64,000 nt of DNA from Lepidostoma basale (GCA_022606425.2 JAHDVF020000178.1:124001-188000); one strand, 5' to 3'. Positions 1 to 11,174 are shown, counted from the stretch's first letter. Made by a program: numbers and translations. The notes: generated by a model not told the origin, from the letters alone.

Positions 1-273
1 ACATAGAGATGAAGAAAAAAAGCACACGCTTTTATGAAATACTTAATTTATTTACAATACATTTCCGAGAAGCATTTCACTTTGCGTGACTGAAAGAAAA
101 TATCAACAATGTTTTGTATAACCCAATAAAAGGATTTCATTTCAAAAGACTTATTTTCATTTGACTTTTTCTGTGAAAAAAAAAACATGGATAATATATA
201 TACCACTCGAAGAAGTGTTAGTAAAAAAACATTCAAATACATTGAATACGGTGGCAAAAACAATATGGGATAT

Positions 274-893
274 TCAATCAAATAAAATCAAATCAAATCA
301 GTTTATTTCATCAACAGACATTACAAAATTTATTTTTAAGGCATCTATTGAGAACAGGTAAAATAATATATTATATATAGTATACTACCAGAAACGCCTA
401 AGAGATGGTTCAACATTAGGAAGACAGGATACTCTCCAGAATTAAGAGTATTTGCCTTCTGAACGTACTTTCACTAACATGAAAGACGTCGATCTCCGAG
501 GAGACCGCGTTCAGCAGACTAATTGCTCTTCCCACCGGTGTCACCAGAGGCAGATTGGTTCTGGCGGCCGGTAGGTAAAACAATCTGTGCTGTCGCTGTC
601 GGAGATATCTATCGGGGACAAAAAGCCGAACTCCAGTACGGCCGAGTTCTCGAAGTATCCCCTAATTAATCTAAAGAAATGGATAATTAAATGTCCATCT
701 CTTCGAAGCTGTAGAGAATTGGTTCCGAGCATTCCCAAAAGAAATGCCGTGGGATAGAGCCAAGGATAGCTACCATACTCCCTCATGTAGAGATACCTCA
801 GAAATTTTTTCTAAACCCTCTCCAGCATAATGGAATATCTCGCCTCGTGAGGACTCCATATCACAGAACCACTTTCGAGTCTGCTCTGCTATA
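274..893 (-). pseudogene. LINE-B RT C-terminal fragment, GATTT tail
   Basis: This is a 5'-truncated non-LTR retrotransposon on the minus strand. The tail is a (GATTT)n run at 274-300. The protein reads MREYGSYPWLYPTAFLLGML then LQLRRDGHL, the C-terminal part downstream of the RT domain, and matches the copies at 35.7, 40.0, 60.8 and 63.6 kb. A frame change follows the residues NSAVLEFG: the other copies continue with a FVPDRYLRQ segment, here replaced by FLSPIDISDS in another frame, so it is a pseudogene. The family looks jockey-superfamily-like, which is an inference. It ends near 893 inside the segment coding LVRSRL. Confidence 0.85.
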
Positions 894-1594
894 TATCTTT
901 ACCCGAGAGCCATAATGTCTTTGGTGATTTTTCGTCCGAAATTATTTATGATGTTCAACGTCAGATTTTCGTAATGTTTTCAGTGCATCGGGGCAAATTA
1001 TTTGTATTAACTGTTACTTCTTACTATACCATTTACTATACTATAATATATACTGCATACTGTGTAGATGATAGCATAATAACTCATTTAAGTATAAAAA
1101 AAATCACTTAAGACTTTATGGCTCTCAGGTAAAGATATATTTATGGACGAAAACTTTTTATTTGCCCTATATGTAAATTTAAAAGTTAGACAAATTTCTT
1201 ATTTAAGTAATGAATTTTAAAAATCTTTAAATGTTATAATAACCGGGTGGTGGTCTAGGGATCAGAACGCTTGGCTCCTGATCCAGGGAACATGGGTTTA
1301 AGCCTAGACATGATCAGATTCCTTCTTCCATAAGAAGAGCTATTTTCTGTTCACATATAATACATTTTAATATCATTAAATTAAATCCTTAGTGTCAAGT
1401 TGTTTTATGTTATATAATTTAAAAAGGACATTAACCACAAAATTTCAGTAAAAGCATTATGAAATATTATTAGTTGAAATCATGGTCCCTTCACAAACTT
1501 AACTACACTAATGCGTATATATATTTTAACCATAATAACCCTCATACTTTGGGCCACACCATCTTAGGGTAATATTTACTAATACTTGAAAACA
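894..1594. other. AT-rich DNA with one SINE-2 copy
   Basis: No coding region is supported here. The sequence is AT-rich and apart from the tRNA-like SINE-2 copy at 1243-1335 nothing is recognised. Confidence 0.5.
1243..1335 (+). repeat. SINE-2, tRNA-derived
   Basis: The sequence has a box A-like GGTGGTCTAGGG and a box B-like GGGTTTAAGCC about 45 bases apart, as in the internal RNA polymerase III promoter of tRNA-derived SINEs. Similar stretches lie at 6123, 6590 and (reversed) 9525. It does not fold as a complete tRNA. Confidence 0.55.
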
Positions 1595-2030
1595 TAAAGA
1601 AGGGTGAAAGTAGAATAAATGCAGTAAAAATGAGATCTCTTAGACGAATGTGTGCATACTCTGTGTATGATAGAGTGTCGAATGAAAATATATATGATGG
1701 TGTCATGAACAAAATAATGAAAGGTTCATTAAGATGGTTTGGACATATGGAAAGAATGAATGAAGAAAGAATGGTAAAAAAATTGTATGTTAATGATGTA
1801 AATGGAACCAGAAATAGAGGAAGACCGAGGAAAACGTGGCACGATCAAATAAATCAAATATTGAATGTCGGCCATGTGAGATGTCAGAGAAATCGACGCG
1901 CGTGCATGACACGATGTATGGATGTTGAGGAAGCGAGAGAAATAGGTCAGGAAAGAAAAGTGTGGCAGTCCATTCTTTCTGCCTACCCCTTCGGGGAGAC
2001 GGCGTGATGGTTAGTTAGTTAATTAGTTAC
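1595..2030 (+). mobile_element. LINE-A 3' fragment
   Basis: The reading frame from 1630 to 2007 gives 125 residues of the LINE-A C-terminus: MRSLRRMC, then SLRWFGHMERMNEERMVKK, RNRGRPRKTWHDQINQ and an end at PFGETA. This region follows the RT domain. The GRPRKTW block is shared by many insect endonuclease-RT elements. About eight codons are missing after SNEN compared with other copies. The stop is followed by a TTAG-like tail to 2028. AAAACAT occurs at both ends and may be a short target duplication. Confidence 0.9.
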
Positions 2031-2545
2031 TTTAAAACATTCTGATTACATTTCTTCTCCCATATTTTACTTCGGTACACTGTATTCCTTTAAGTACATT
2101 TCAAATAAAGAACATAAATCGAGAGATAGTCTTGACCCAGCTAGCTAACGAATCAAGAATTCTTCCTGCTTTTTCGTTATATGAAAAGATAAAACCTAAC
2201 ATAAAAAAATCATGAAAAACTTCATTACCAACGCTGTTCGTTACCTTCTTTTATATGAACAGAAATTCTTTATCGGAACGAAGATCCTTTTTCCGTGAAG
2301 GAATCGAATGATAATTGTATTTCTTCCAGGAAATGCGGCAACCCTAGTACAGGGCAAATAGGTGCACATACATATTATACGAGTGAAGGGTTATTAATAA
2401 ACACTGGGGTGTTAGCTGTTAGCTCGTGCGAAGGGTCGCATCAAGGGACGCCGATATGACGTCACGTGACAGGGATTGTTATACCGACTTGCGTGAAAAT
2501 AATGTCTTCACGGTGTGACCAACTGCGTGGCCTGCGAGCAACAGG
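2031..2545. other. Single-copy AT-rich DNA with a CRE/E-box-like site
   Basis: No gene is supported. At about 2456-2469 the string TGACGTCACGTGAC overlaps a CRE-type palindrome (TGACGTCA) and an E-box (CACGTG). It sits in a locally GC-richer patch from 2410 to 2540 that could be regulatory, but nothing confirms it. Confidence 0.3.
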
Positions 2546-2549
2546 ATAT

Positions 2550-2656
2550 TACGCCATACATTATTAATAAGTTGAAATTATGCTCAGAAAAAAACCCAAA
2601 ACAAATATGATTTTAAGCTTAACCTTTTGAGCAGTAATACATCTGAAATATCATTT
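2550..2656. repeat. Repeat X, copy 1
   Basis: The segment from ATTATTAATAAGTTGAAATT to ATCTGAAATATCATTTA reappears in part at 5388-5445 and at 6493-6560. In two of the three places it directly precedes an antisense LINE-A fragment. Confidence 0.6.
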
Positions 2657-2925
2657 ATAACTAACTAACCATCACGCCGTCTCCCCGAAGGGGTAGGCAG
2701 AAAGTATGGACTGCCACACTTTTCTTTCCTGACATTTTTCTCTCGATTCCTCAGCATTCATACATCGTGTCATGCACGCGCGTCGATTTCTCTGACTCCT
2801 CACATGGCCGATATTCAATATTTGATTTATTTGATCGTGCCACGTTTTCCTCGGTCTTCCTCTATTTCTTGTTCCATTTACATCATTAACATATAATTTT
2901 TTTAACCATTCTTTCTTCATTCATA
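2657..2925 (-). mobile_element. LINE-A 3' fragment, head-to-head with the long copy
   Basis: Eighty-two residues of the LINE-A C-terminus (RNRGRPRKTWHDQINQ to PFGETA) are read on the minus strand, with the (TTAG)n tail at 2659-2672. Its truncated 5' end at about 2925 abuts the truncated 5' end of the plus-strand copy, so the two lie head to head with both tails pointing outward. Confidence 0.9.
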
Positions 2926-5345
2926 TACATGGGAGAGAGGGAATGAAAGGACGACTATCGATTACGTCATCGTTGACTCTAGATTACGGACGGACACTGT
3001 AGATACCAGAGTGTTCAGAGGGGCCGAACTCGGAACTGACCATTTTTTGGTGGTGACAAAGATAAACCTGTTCCGAGGTTGGCGCACCAAGAAGAACAAA
3101 ACAGTGACCGCCCTATCTAGAGTTAAAATAGAAAAACTCCAAATCGATGACGTAAAAGAGAGTTATATGACGAAAGTGAATGAGAGGCTGAGTGGTCGAG
3201 AATCTGAATTTATAAGTATAGACGAGATCTGGAACAAATTGAAAGAAAGTCTATGTGAAACAGCGAAAGAGGTATGTGGTACATGTGTGCAAGGAAGAAG
3301 GAATGGAGATGCTTGGTGGGATGACTGTGTAAAAATTCAGGTCAAAGAAAAGAAGGATGCATGGTTAAATATGATATCTGTGGATAAAAGAGATTGCGAG
3401 AAATATAAAAGAGCAAAAGAAGCATACAAAGTTTGTAAGATGAATGTCAAGTTGAAAGTGAGAGAGAAAAGGGATAAACTGAAGGAGGAAGACGGTCTCA
3501 AGATGACGAGTCACTTTCAGAGCAACATAAAAATGTTCTGGAAGGAAGTCAAAAAGGCCCGGAATCCTCCTGAAAATGGTTGTGCGAAAGCAATTTTGAG
3601 TTGTGAGGGAAGAATGATTACTGATTTTGACAGTATACAAGGAAGATGGATGGAATACTTTAAAGATGTATATGGCAGTGAAATGACTGAGAGTTCAATG
3701 AGAAGGAGCGTTACAAATGTGAGTTGTACGAATAGCGAAAGAGATATGACAGAAATAAATTTGAACGAAATAGTACAATCTGTAAGCTGTATGAAAGGTG
3801 GAAAAGCTGTTGGTTATGATTGTGTCGCTTTGGAGTTTATTAAAAACGGTGGGCCGGTTGTTGCAGCGTGGTTATACAGACTCTTTAACCAGTGTTTAGA
3901 GGAAGGATATACGCCGCTTGACTGGAGGAGGGCTGTTATCATGCCTCTATATAAGGGAAAGGGGTCTCGTATGGACTGCGGAAATCACTGGGCAATAAGT
4001 CTGTTAAGCGCCGTTGGTAAACTCTACGGCCGAATTTTAATAGAAAGAGTAAAAAAGACGACGACTGAAAGAGTATGGGATGTTCAAGGCGCTTTTATGA
4101 CCGGAAGAGGATGTATGGATCAGATTTTTTGCACTTCGAACGCTTGCGGAGAAGTTTATGGCCAAAAACCGTAAGCTTTTCTGTGCGTTTGTCGATTTGC
4201 AAAAAGCCTATGATCGAGTGAACAGAGATAAACTGTGGTCAATCTTGTCCGAATACGGAGTGAGCACAAAACTGATACGGGGGGTTGCTTCTCTCTACGA
4301 AGGGAGCACTGCCAGTGTTAGGGTAAATGGAGACATCACGCCTTGGTTTGATATCACGAAGGGTGTTAAGCAGGGCTGCGTGATGTCTCCATGGTTGTTC
4401 AATCTGTATATGGACAAGTGTATGAAAGAACTTAAATGTATAAATGCTGGTGCTAAGATGAGTGATTTATCTGTAAACTGTCTGCTTTACGCGGACGATG
4501 CCGTTCTCGTTGCGGATAGTGCGGACGAATTACAAATCTTGGTGTCGAGAATGAATGAGGTATGCAAGTCAAATGATTTAATGATGAATGTCGGAAAGTC
4601 AAAGGTGAGGGTTTTCGAAAGGGAAGAGCAAATGACAGTTTGTAATATAAGTGTGAACGAAGAGAACTTGGAACAGGTGAGGGAATTTGTGTATTTAGGT
4701 AGTATGTTCACAGCAGATGCCCGAACGGATAGTGACGTCGAAAGAAGGGTTGGTGCGGGTAACAAAGTGAATGAAGCTTTAAAAATAGTTATTGGAAACA
4801 AGAATTTATCAATGAAAGCGAAAACGGCCGTTCACAATGGAGTTCTGGTCCCAACCTTAATGTATGGAAGCGAAGCATGGAACTGGCAAAAGAAGGATGA
4901 GAGTAGAATAAATGCGTTAGAGATGAGGTCCCTAAGACGTATGTGTGGTAGAACGATATACGACAGAATCTCAAATGCTGATATAAGAAAGGAATGTAGA
5001 GCGGAAGAAGGTATTATGAACAAAATTATGAAAGATCGCTGCGTTGGTTCGGACATATGGAACGCATGGATGGAGAAAGAATGGTTAAGAAAGTATACGT
5101 TAATGATGTAAATGGGGTACGAAGTCGAGGCAGACCGAGGAAAACATGGCATGACCAAATTAATCAAATTTTAAAAGTTGGTCATGTTAGAAGTCGGAGG
5201 AATCGACGTGCGTGTATGACTCGTTGTATGAATGTGGAGGAAGCTAAAGAGGTTTGCCAGGATAGAGTAGTGTGGCGGTCCATTCTCTCTGCCTACCCCT
5301 GCGGGGAAACGGCGTGATGGTTTTGTTTGTTGTTGTTGTTGTCTT
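2926..5345 (+). pseudogene. LINE-A endonuclease-reverse transcriptase, longest copy
   Basis: The coding sequence runs through three frames. Residues TTIDYVIVDSRL and GTDHFLVV (2951-3055) are the end of an APE-type endonuclease. RT landmarks then follow: GYDCVALEFIKNGG, LYKGKGS, QGAFMTGRGCMDQIF, motif A FVDLQKAYDRV (about 4186-4220), motif B KQGCVMSPWLFN (about 4368-4403) and catalytic YADD at 4488-4499, then YLGSMFT. The C-terminus ends in GRPRKTWHDQINQ and SAYPCGETA at 5317. Frame breaks are one extra T in a T-run near 4127 and one lost G near 5034, so the enzyme is dead, though both triads of Asp survive. The start is lost: most of the endonuclease and anything upstream are missing. The tail is TTTG/TTG-like instead of TTAG. 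Confidence 0.92.
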
Positions 5346-5387
5346 CATTCATTCTTTCCATATGTCCAAACCATCTAAATGATCCTT
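5346..5387 (-). mobile_element. LINE-A sliver
   Basis: About 40 bases match the antisense of the LINE-A segment coding SLRWFGHMERMNE, directly after the tail of the long copy. Confidence 0.7.
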
Positions 5388-5445
5388 TCTATGATATTAA
5401 GCTTAAACCTTTTAAGCAGTAAGACATCTGAAATATCATTTATTT
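5388..5445. repeat. Repeat X, copy 2
   Basis: ATTAAGCTTAAACCTTTTAA and ATCTGAAATATCATTTA repeat the end of the 2550-2656 segment with a few differences. Confidence 0.65.
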
Positions 5446-5459
5446 AGTTGGTAAAATAT

Positions 5460-5965
5460 GAAAAAAGTAAACATCACGCCATTTCCTCGGAGGGGTAGGC
5501 AGAGAGGATGGATCGCCAGAATAGCCTGTCCTGGCATACCTCTCGGGATTCCTCTACATTCATACATCGTACCATGCACGCACGTCGATTATTCCGACTT
5601 CGAATGTGGCCGCCTTTTAGTAATTGATTAATTTGGTCATGCCATGTTTTCCTCGGTCGTCCTCGGCTTCTTTTCCCACTCACGCTGCTTGTGTACAACT
5701 TTTTAACCATTCTACTCTCATTTATTTGTTCCATATGTCCAAACCATCTCAGGTATCCTTTTTTAATTTTATTCATGATGCAGTCATCTGCCTCACATTT
5801 CTTTATTTCATCGTTCGGTATTCTATCATACAACGTTTTCCCGCACATTCTTCTTAGTGATCTCATTTCTACGCCGTTCATCCTGCTTTCATCCTTCTTT
5901 TGCCAGCTCCAAGCTTCACTACCATACATGAGGATTGGCACTAGAACTATCATAATAATTATTTA
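5460..5965 (-). mobile_element. LINE-A subfamily 2 fragment
   Basis: A 159-residue open frame (5474-5953) encodes the LINE-A C-terminus of a second subfamily, marked by VSGKRSRGRPRKTWHDQINQ, LLKGGHIRSRNNRRACM and an end in YPSEEMA rather than PFGETA. It begins with PILMYGSEAWSWQKKDES, just after the RT domain. The frame is unbroken apart from one lost codon at DEIKKC. No TTAG tail is left. Related copies lie at 50.5, 51.3 and 55.4 kb. Confidence 0.9.
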
Positions 5966-7060
5966 ATAGTGTGGTCTTTTCAATTTATATCGTTGGTAGT
6001 CTAAATCCTGACGTAATATAGAAACATTCTAGAAATAATCATTGCACCCCACGCGTGGGGCCATACGATATCTGACTCGGTACTTGAGCGCCCCACAGTT
6101 GAGACGGTGCGCACGAAGAGGTTAATGCCAAAGGGTCAGGTGATAGAACGCTTGGCTTCTGATATAAAGGATTAATTATATTCATAAAAAGAATAAATAA
6201 ATAAGATTAAATAATATTTTGTACGAAAATGCTATAATTCTCCATTAAGTAGCTTTCTAAAATATTTTTTTAAATCATTCGAGTTATTCTCTCATTTTAG
6301 ATACATATGCCAGTTGCTGGTTATTCATCGCGTATCTATGATACACAATTCTCAATGCTCTCGTAAAAGGTATAATTACGCACTTAGAAACATTGAATTT
6401 AATATCCGACTAAAGGTCCGAGTCGTCAAGATAGCTAATTCCTGGAAATAATTTCAGATCGTTAACAAATAAAATAAATATAATGCTGTACTCGTATATT
6501 ATTAATACGTTGAAATTGTGCATGTAAAATAACTCAAAACGAAAATGATATTAAGCTTAAGAGTACAAAGCGACTGCAAATTTAGAAGATTGCTATGCCA
6601 AAAGGTCAAGTGGAGAAAACACTTGGTTTTCGATACAAAAGATTTAATTTATAAAAGAAAGAGTTTTGTGATAACATAAAAAAACTTTCATCCGAATTAC
6701 GAATTATATTAATATACGGGTACACATGAAATATAGAACCCATACATTGTGGTACATTATGTCGGCTATTTAGTTTAAATGGTTTGAATAACTCAACAAT
6801 AAACTGATATTAAATTTTAATTACATATAAAGATTTATCAACTGTATATTATTGCAGATATTTATACTATGCCATACAAACAATAATCCACTGGTTAGTA
6901 ATCGAATATATAATAATAATGATTTTTTTTTATTAAACTACAGAATTCGCTTCAAACTCCGCGAATATAATTGTCGGTTTCATTCGGTTTTGGTCCATAT
7001 CTTAAGCGTATTAAGACTAAAATTCCTGCTGTTGTTTGAGAAATTACATATTTTAACCGT
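5966..7060. other. AT-rich DNA with SINE-2 scraps
   Basis: No gene is supported. The stretch contains a perfect 14-bp palindrome CCCCACGCGTGGGG at 6047-6060, SINE-2-like pieces near 6123-6190 and 6590-6655, and a third partial copy of repeat X at 6493-6560. Confidence 0.45.
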
Positions 7061-7064
7061 TTCA

Positions 7065-7200
7065 AAACTAATGTTTATTTTTTATATACTTTGTATACAA
7101 ATACAACACTCACATTTATTAAAAAAAAAATTTAATATCAAACATGTTTCGGACTAACCAGCCTTTCATCAAAACATCTACAACACAAAATTATGGCGAA
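7065..7200 (-). repeat. Ribozyme-like fold-back repeat, family HH6, worn copy
   Basis: It shares TTTTTTATATACTTTGTATA and the block ACATGTTTCGGAC with the copy at 52.4-52.6 kb. On the minus strand (7190-7138) the hammerhead-like core reads UUGAUGA, then a hairpin GGCU-GGUU-AGUC, then CGAAACAUGU; the base after the palindrome is U instead of C. Probably a decayed copy. Confidence 0.5.
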
Positions 7201-7395
7201 CATATGATAGAAGAAAAAGAGTTTCAATACTACTTTAAAAAACAATTAACAATGCATTTCGAGAGTTCAGTGTTGATATGAAAATTCTTGGGATTAATTA
7301 ATCCCTTTAGTACTGAAACGGTTAAATATATGAAAAATTCTGCTACATGAAAAAATCATTAAACATACAAGTATAAAATAAAAACTTAAACGCAG

Positions 7396-7455
7396 TCCAC
7401 GACACTATGTATGAATGTTGAGGAAGCAAGAACAGTACGTCAGGAAATTAACGGA
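7396..7455 (+). mobile_element. LINE-A sliver
   Basis: About 60 bases encode a degraded version of the CMNVEEAREVCQ segment near the LINE-A C-terminus. Confidence 0.6.
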
Positions 7456-7508
7456 CTATTACTATAATATAAATACCAACCGGTTTCAATATTGACCATA
7501 TCTCTTTA

Positions 7509-8040
7509 ACCAATTGCCAAAAAACTAACTAACCATTACGCCGTCTTTTCTAAGGGGTAAACAGAAATAATGGACCGCCACACTGTTCTTTCCTGACATA
7601 CTTTTCTTTCTTCCTCAACATACATACATCGTGTCAAGAACGCACGTCGATTTCTCAGACTCTTCTTCATGTGGCCGACATTCAATATTTGATTGATCTG
7701 ATCGTGCCACGTTTTTCTCGGTCTTTATCTTTAATTGTTCTATTTATATTGTTAACATTTAGGTATGTATTATACTTCCCATTCTCTCTTCATTCATTCT
7801 TTACATGTGTCCAAACATATTTATTTCTCTTTCATTATTTTATTCATAATACTTTCATTCGCACTGCATACACTTCTTATAGTTTCATTTGGTAGTATAT
7901 CATTTACAGATTTACCACACATTCGTCTTAAGAGATATCATTTCTACTGCATTTTCTTTTTACATTTATCCTTTTTTGACCAGTTCCATGCTTCACTTCC
8001 ATACACAAGGATCGGCACAAGACCACCATTGTGCTGTGTG
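7509..8040 (-). pseudogene. LINE-A 3' fragment, degraded
   Basis: The antisense runs from the tail (ACTAACTAACC at 7516) through the C-terminal hairpin to the segment coding VLVPILVYGSEAWNW at 8037. Several indels break the frame. Its 5' end is at nearly the same place in the element as those of the 5.5, 12.0, 42.6 and 55.4 kb copies. Confidence 0.85.
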
Positions 8041-8730
8041 ATCTTACATTTTTTATGTTAGACTATTATTTTTATAGAAAATTTACTCATTTCTACTGAA
8101 TTTATTTTTCTTTCATCCTAATATAAGCAATTACCAAAGTTCAAAATTAACTAACTTTAGACCGTACATTTCATATAGATGAACTATTCGAACAAAAATT
8201 TAGGGTGAATGTTAAATCAGCCAATAACTTAATTAATTAAAGTTGATCTTAAGTAGGCAAGTTTTAGTCAGGTAGTTACGCTGGATTTGTGAACAATAGC
8301 CACTCTGTATTAAAGTGAAATTTATCAGGAATTAGAAATCGAAATTTATTAAAACCGAGCAGTGCCCCTAGTTCGCGCGATCAAAATCAGCGAGAACCCT
8401 TGTTATACGTCGATTATAAATCGATAATCAAAATAAGATTATGGAAAATGAAAAGAGATGGCAAATACTCTTAATCGCTTCTGAAAGACTCGTAGCTCTC
8501 TGGGCATTTTGGAGTAGGACTCTCTACCTAATTTCGATTGAACAAACTCTTACCTGAATAACAAAAAAACAATTGAATTCGACTAAACTCTGAAAACTCT
8601 AAATTTAAAATAATTATTTATCACAGCGTCAAAAATGAAGACATTCTAGGGCACATCTGGCAAGACACTGGGTGACAGAATAAGGTATACGAGAATAAGG
8701 AAAATATGCATATTTTTTTTTAAATTAAAT
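8041..8730. other. AT-rich DNA, nothing recognised
   Basis: No coding, repeat or RNA feature is supported in this stretch. Confidence 0.4.
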
Positions 8731-8734
8731 ACTA

Positions 8735-9420
8735 ACTTACTCTGCAGACGATGTTGCATTAATAGCCGAGTCTGAAGATGACTTGAAAAGAATGCTGTAT
8801 GAATTCCACACAGTATCACAAAGGCTAAATCTAGGCAACCTACAAGATGTAAGCTGACGGTTGATGATATACCTGTGGAGCAAGTAATGAGTTTCAGATA
8901 TTTGGAAGTAGAGATCCGCAGCCAAAATGACCTTTATACCGAAGTATGAGAACAAGTCAGTAATGCCTCTGCCGTGTCAGGGTGTCTGAAGAATGTGGTC
9001 TGGAAGAACAAGCACATGCGTATCGACAGTAATATCAGAATTTATAAAACATGCGTGCGACCTATCATGACGTAAGCTGTAGAGACGCGGGCCGACACTG
9101 TGCGAACCAAGGGACTACATTGGAGATGAAGATCCTAAGATCAATGACTGGAAAACTCTCCGAGATCGTGTCCGCAACGTAGACATAAGAAAAACTTGCG
9201 AAATAGAGGATATCGTTCAGTGGAGTAGATCCAGAAGAAGGTACTAGAGGGACCATGTAGCCCGAATGGATGGTGACAGACTTGTATATACAGCCGTTTA
9301 TGAAATCCCCTCCGGACACCGCCCATCTGCAAGACAGCCTAAGAGATGGATGGACAGCTGGACCTCATTATCCGAAGAGACATGATTTCTGTGTCACAGA
9401 TCGTCAGATCTATTAAAAGA
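8735..9420 (+). pseudogene. LINE-D RT fragment (RTE-like)
   Basis: Reading across frames gives ADDVALIAESEDDLKRML from the RT catalytic box, then MSFRYLEVEIRS, CLKNVVWKNKHMRIDS, RIYKTCVRPIMTYAVETR and WRDHVARMDGDRLVYTA, followed by a basic proline-rich end. This order (ADD box, YLG-like motif, YKTCVRP, then WxGHVxRM) is typical of RTE-type endonuclease-RT elements. Several stops and indels make it a dead, 5'-truncated copy. It ends in a GAAGAAGAAGAA-like run near 9420. Relatives: 16.4, 30.1, 31.0, 37.6 and 52.7 kb. Confidence 0.8.
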
Positions 9421-9524
9421 AGAAGAAGAAATAATAACACCGAGGATTGTAATCAATAGTATTAAAAATTATTATACAACCATCAATATGGTCAGAAAAT
9501 AGTTCATTAATTTGAATTGGAATC

Positions 9525-9592
9525 TGGTCGTGTCGAGGTTCAAATTTAAGTCCACTGGATCAGCAACCAAGCATTCTATCCCCTAGACCAGT
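9525..9592 (-). repeat. SINE-2, tRNA-derived
   Basis: On the minus strand CTGGTCTAGGGGATAGAATG is followed by TTGAACCTCGAC after about 40 bases, the same head as at 1243. Confidence 0.5.
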
Positions 9593-9839
9593 GATCCGCA
9601 ACCGGTGTGCTGCGGCCGCGGCCAAAGGTGCCATGATGTATTTAGCAGCATACAGCATACATTATAACAGCAACACTACTATCAAGTCCAACTCTCTAGC
9701 GTCCACGAGAGGTCTTTTTAAAGACCCCGCGAACCCCGGTAAATTTGGCACATATTACTTAGTGCCATAGCAGATAGAGAGAGGACGAATGGCGAGCTTC
9801 CAGCGCCATAAAACTGGATACACCCAGCTAAGGGAAGGT

Positions 9840-9985
9840 AACCCCAACAGAAAATCCTCCAGAGAAGGTAAGGGGATACCACTCTGGATATTTTTCCCCA
9901 GGTCATCAATATGAAAAGGGTGATAGTCAACGTTAGGGAAACCTGACAAGACACAGAAAGAAGAAGTTGTACTAAATACATGTTA
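9840..9985 (-). repeat. Dispersed repeat V
   Basis: The minus strand carries TCTGTGTCTTGTCAGGTTTC and AATATCCAGAGTGGTATCCC, found again in the opposite orientation at 31697-31812. The wider stretch 9600-9985 is richer in GC than its surroundings. I cannot assign the family. Confidence 0.6.
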
Positions 9986-9989
9986 AGAA

Positions 9990-10500
9990 ATACTATATAA
10001 CAATTCCTGAAGGTTAGTATTTCAATATTGAATTTTTAGGACACATTTCATTATAGCCTTGACTGAATTCTATTTCTTTGTCGGAGCATAGCCACAAAAA
10101 CACGATCGAAGAATAATTAATCAACTTTAAATCAATCAAACACTCGAGTGGAGCTTTTGAAGTTATTGTAAATGGAACGTTATTTGGTCTTGCGATTGGT
10201 TACTTCAAACGGGTTCTAATTGGTTCATGATAAACGTAACGCGAGGCAAACAAAAATCCCGTCTAATAAATTTAATTGCTTTCTGGTTTATCGAGCTTTT
10301 CCAGGCGACTAAAATACCATACAAGCTCAGGAATAATATATCACGTCAGATGGCTCTAGTGTATGAAACTGTATAATTTATGAGAACATTAATTAATATG
10401 TCAAGAAATATAAATATGTTTTTATATATTAATTGATAGATAAGTACAATATTGATAAACGCGACACACTGTATGTTATTACACAAAAAAATTGCAATTT
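9990..10500. other. AT-rich DNA, nothing recognised
   Basis: No feature is supported here. Confidence 0.4.
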
Positions 10501-10504
10501 TCTA

Positions 10505-10677
10505 ATGATTATTTTGGGTTTTAATCCTAGGAATTGGTTTGCAGCAAATTCTATAAGCATCTTCGGTTGGTTATTGGGATGCCACATTGGCCTTTTTAAT
10601 TTAGTAGTTTCCCGTTGCTTTCCACATTTTTGTATTTCAACCCGATTGCTGTATACATTTTTCTAGCTATTGATTTT
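10505..10677 (-). repeat. SINE-1, 3' part
   Basis: The block with GGTTTGCAGCAAATTC, TTTAGTAGTTTCCCGTTGCT and CTAGCTATTGATTTTCAT matches the non-tRNA part of SINE-1 at 57.5 and 60.6 kb. The tRNA-like head is missing; the repeat ends exactly where a LINE-A fragment begins. Confidence 0.65.
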
Positions 10678-10985
10678 CATCACGCCGTCTCCCCGGAGGA
10701 GTAGGTAGAAAGAATGGAACGCCACACTGTTCTGTCCTGACATACTTCTCTCGCTTCCTCTACATTCATACATCTTGTCATGCACGCACGTCGATTTTTT
10801 CGACTCCTCGCGTGACCGACATTCAATATTTGATTGATTTGATCGTGCCACGTTTTCCTCGGCCTTCCTCTATTTCTAGCTCCGTTCGCGCTGTTTACAT
10901 TTACCTTCTTTACCATTCTGTCTTCACACATTCTTTCCATGTTTCCAAACCATTTTAATGACCATTTCCTTATTTTGTTCATAAC
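10678..10985 (-). mobile_element. LINE-A 3' fragment
   Basis: The open frame 10680-10982 (100 residues) reads MNKIRKWSLKWFGNMERM, RNRGRPRKTWHDQINQ and ends in YSSGETA. It is intact in frame but is only the C-terminal end. The TTAG tail is absent at the 3' side, where it abuts SINE-1. Confidence 0.88.
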
Positions 10986-10989
10986 ACTT

Positions 10990-11125
10990 CATAACACTTA
11001 AACATTATAAACCGTTAAATTAAAAAACTTTGTTTTATGTATCACAATTATAATTTTATTTTACGAGACAGCTGTTTCGTAAACCTATGTTGACATCATC
11101 AGGTGTTACAATAATATATCAAATG
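10990..11125 (-). repeat. Ribozyme-like repeat, family HH2, partial
   Basis: This is one arm of the element seen complete at 26722-26961 and 58058-58304, sharing AAACTTTGTTTTAT, TTTTACGAGACAGCTGTTTC and TGTTGACATCATCAGGTG. Confidence 0.7.
11058..11110 (-). ncRNA. Hammerhead-like core (HH2)
   Basis: Minus strand: CUGAUGA (11102-11096), a short stem, GAAAC and ACAGCUGUC. All of C3, U4, G5, A6, G8, A9, G12, A13 and A14 are the hammerhead consensus bases. The stem II strands pair poorly in this copy, so activity is doubtful. Confidence 0.45.
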
Positions 11126-11174
11126 TCAAATTTTTCGAACTATTATGTGTAGGTATATTTGTTCCTACCTATGT

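Noticed and set aside
1990..2030. (TTAG)n tails as telomeric repeats
   Set aside because: The insect telomere unit is TTAGG; these are TTAG runs fixed to the 3' end of LINE-A in every copy.
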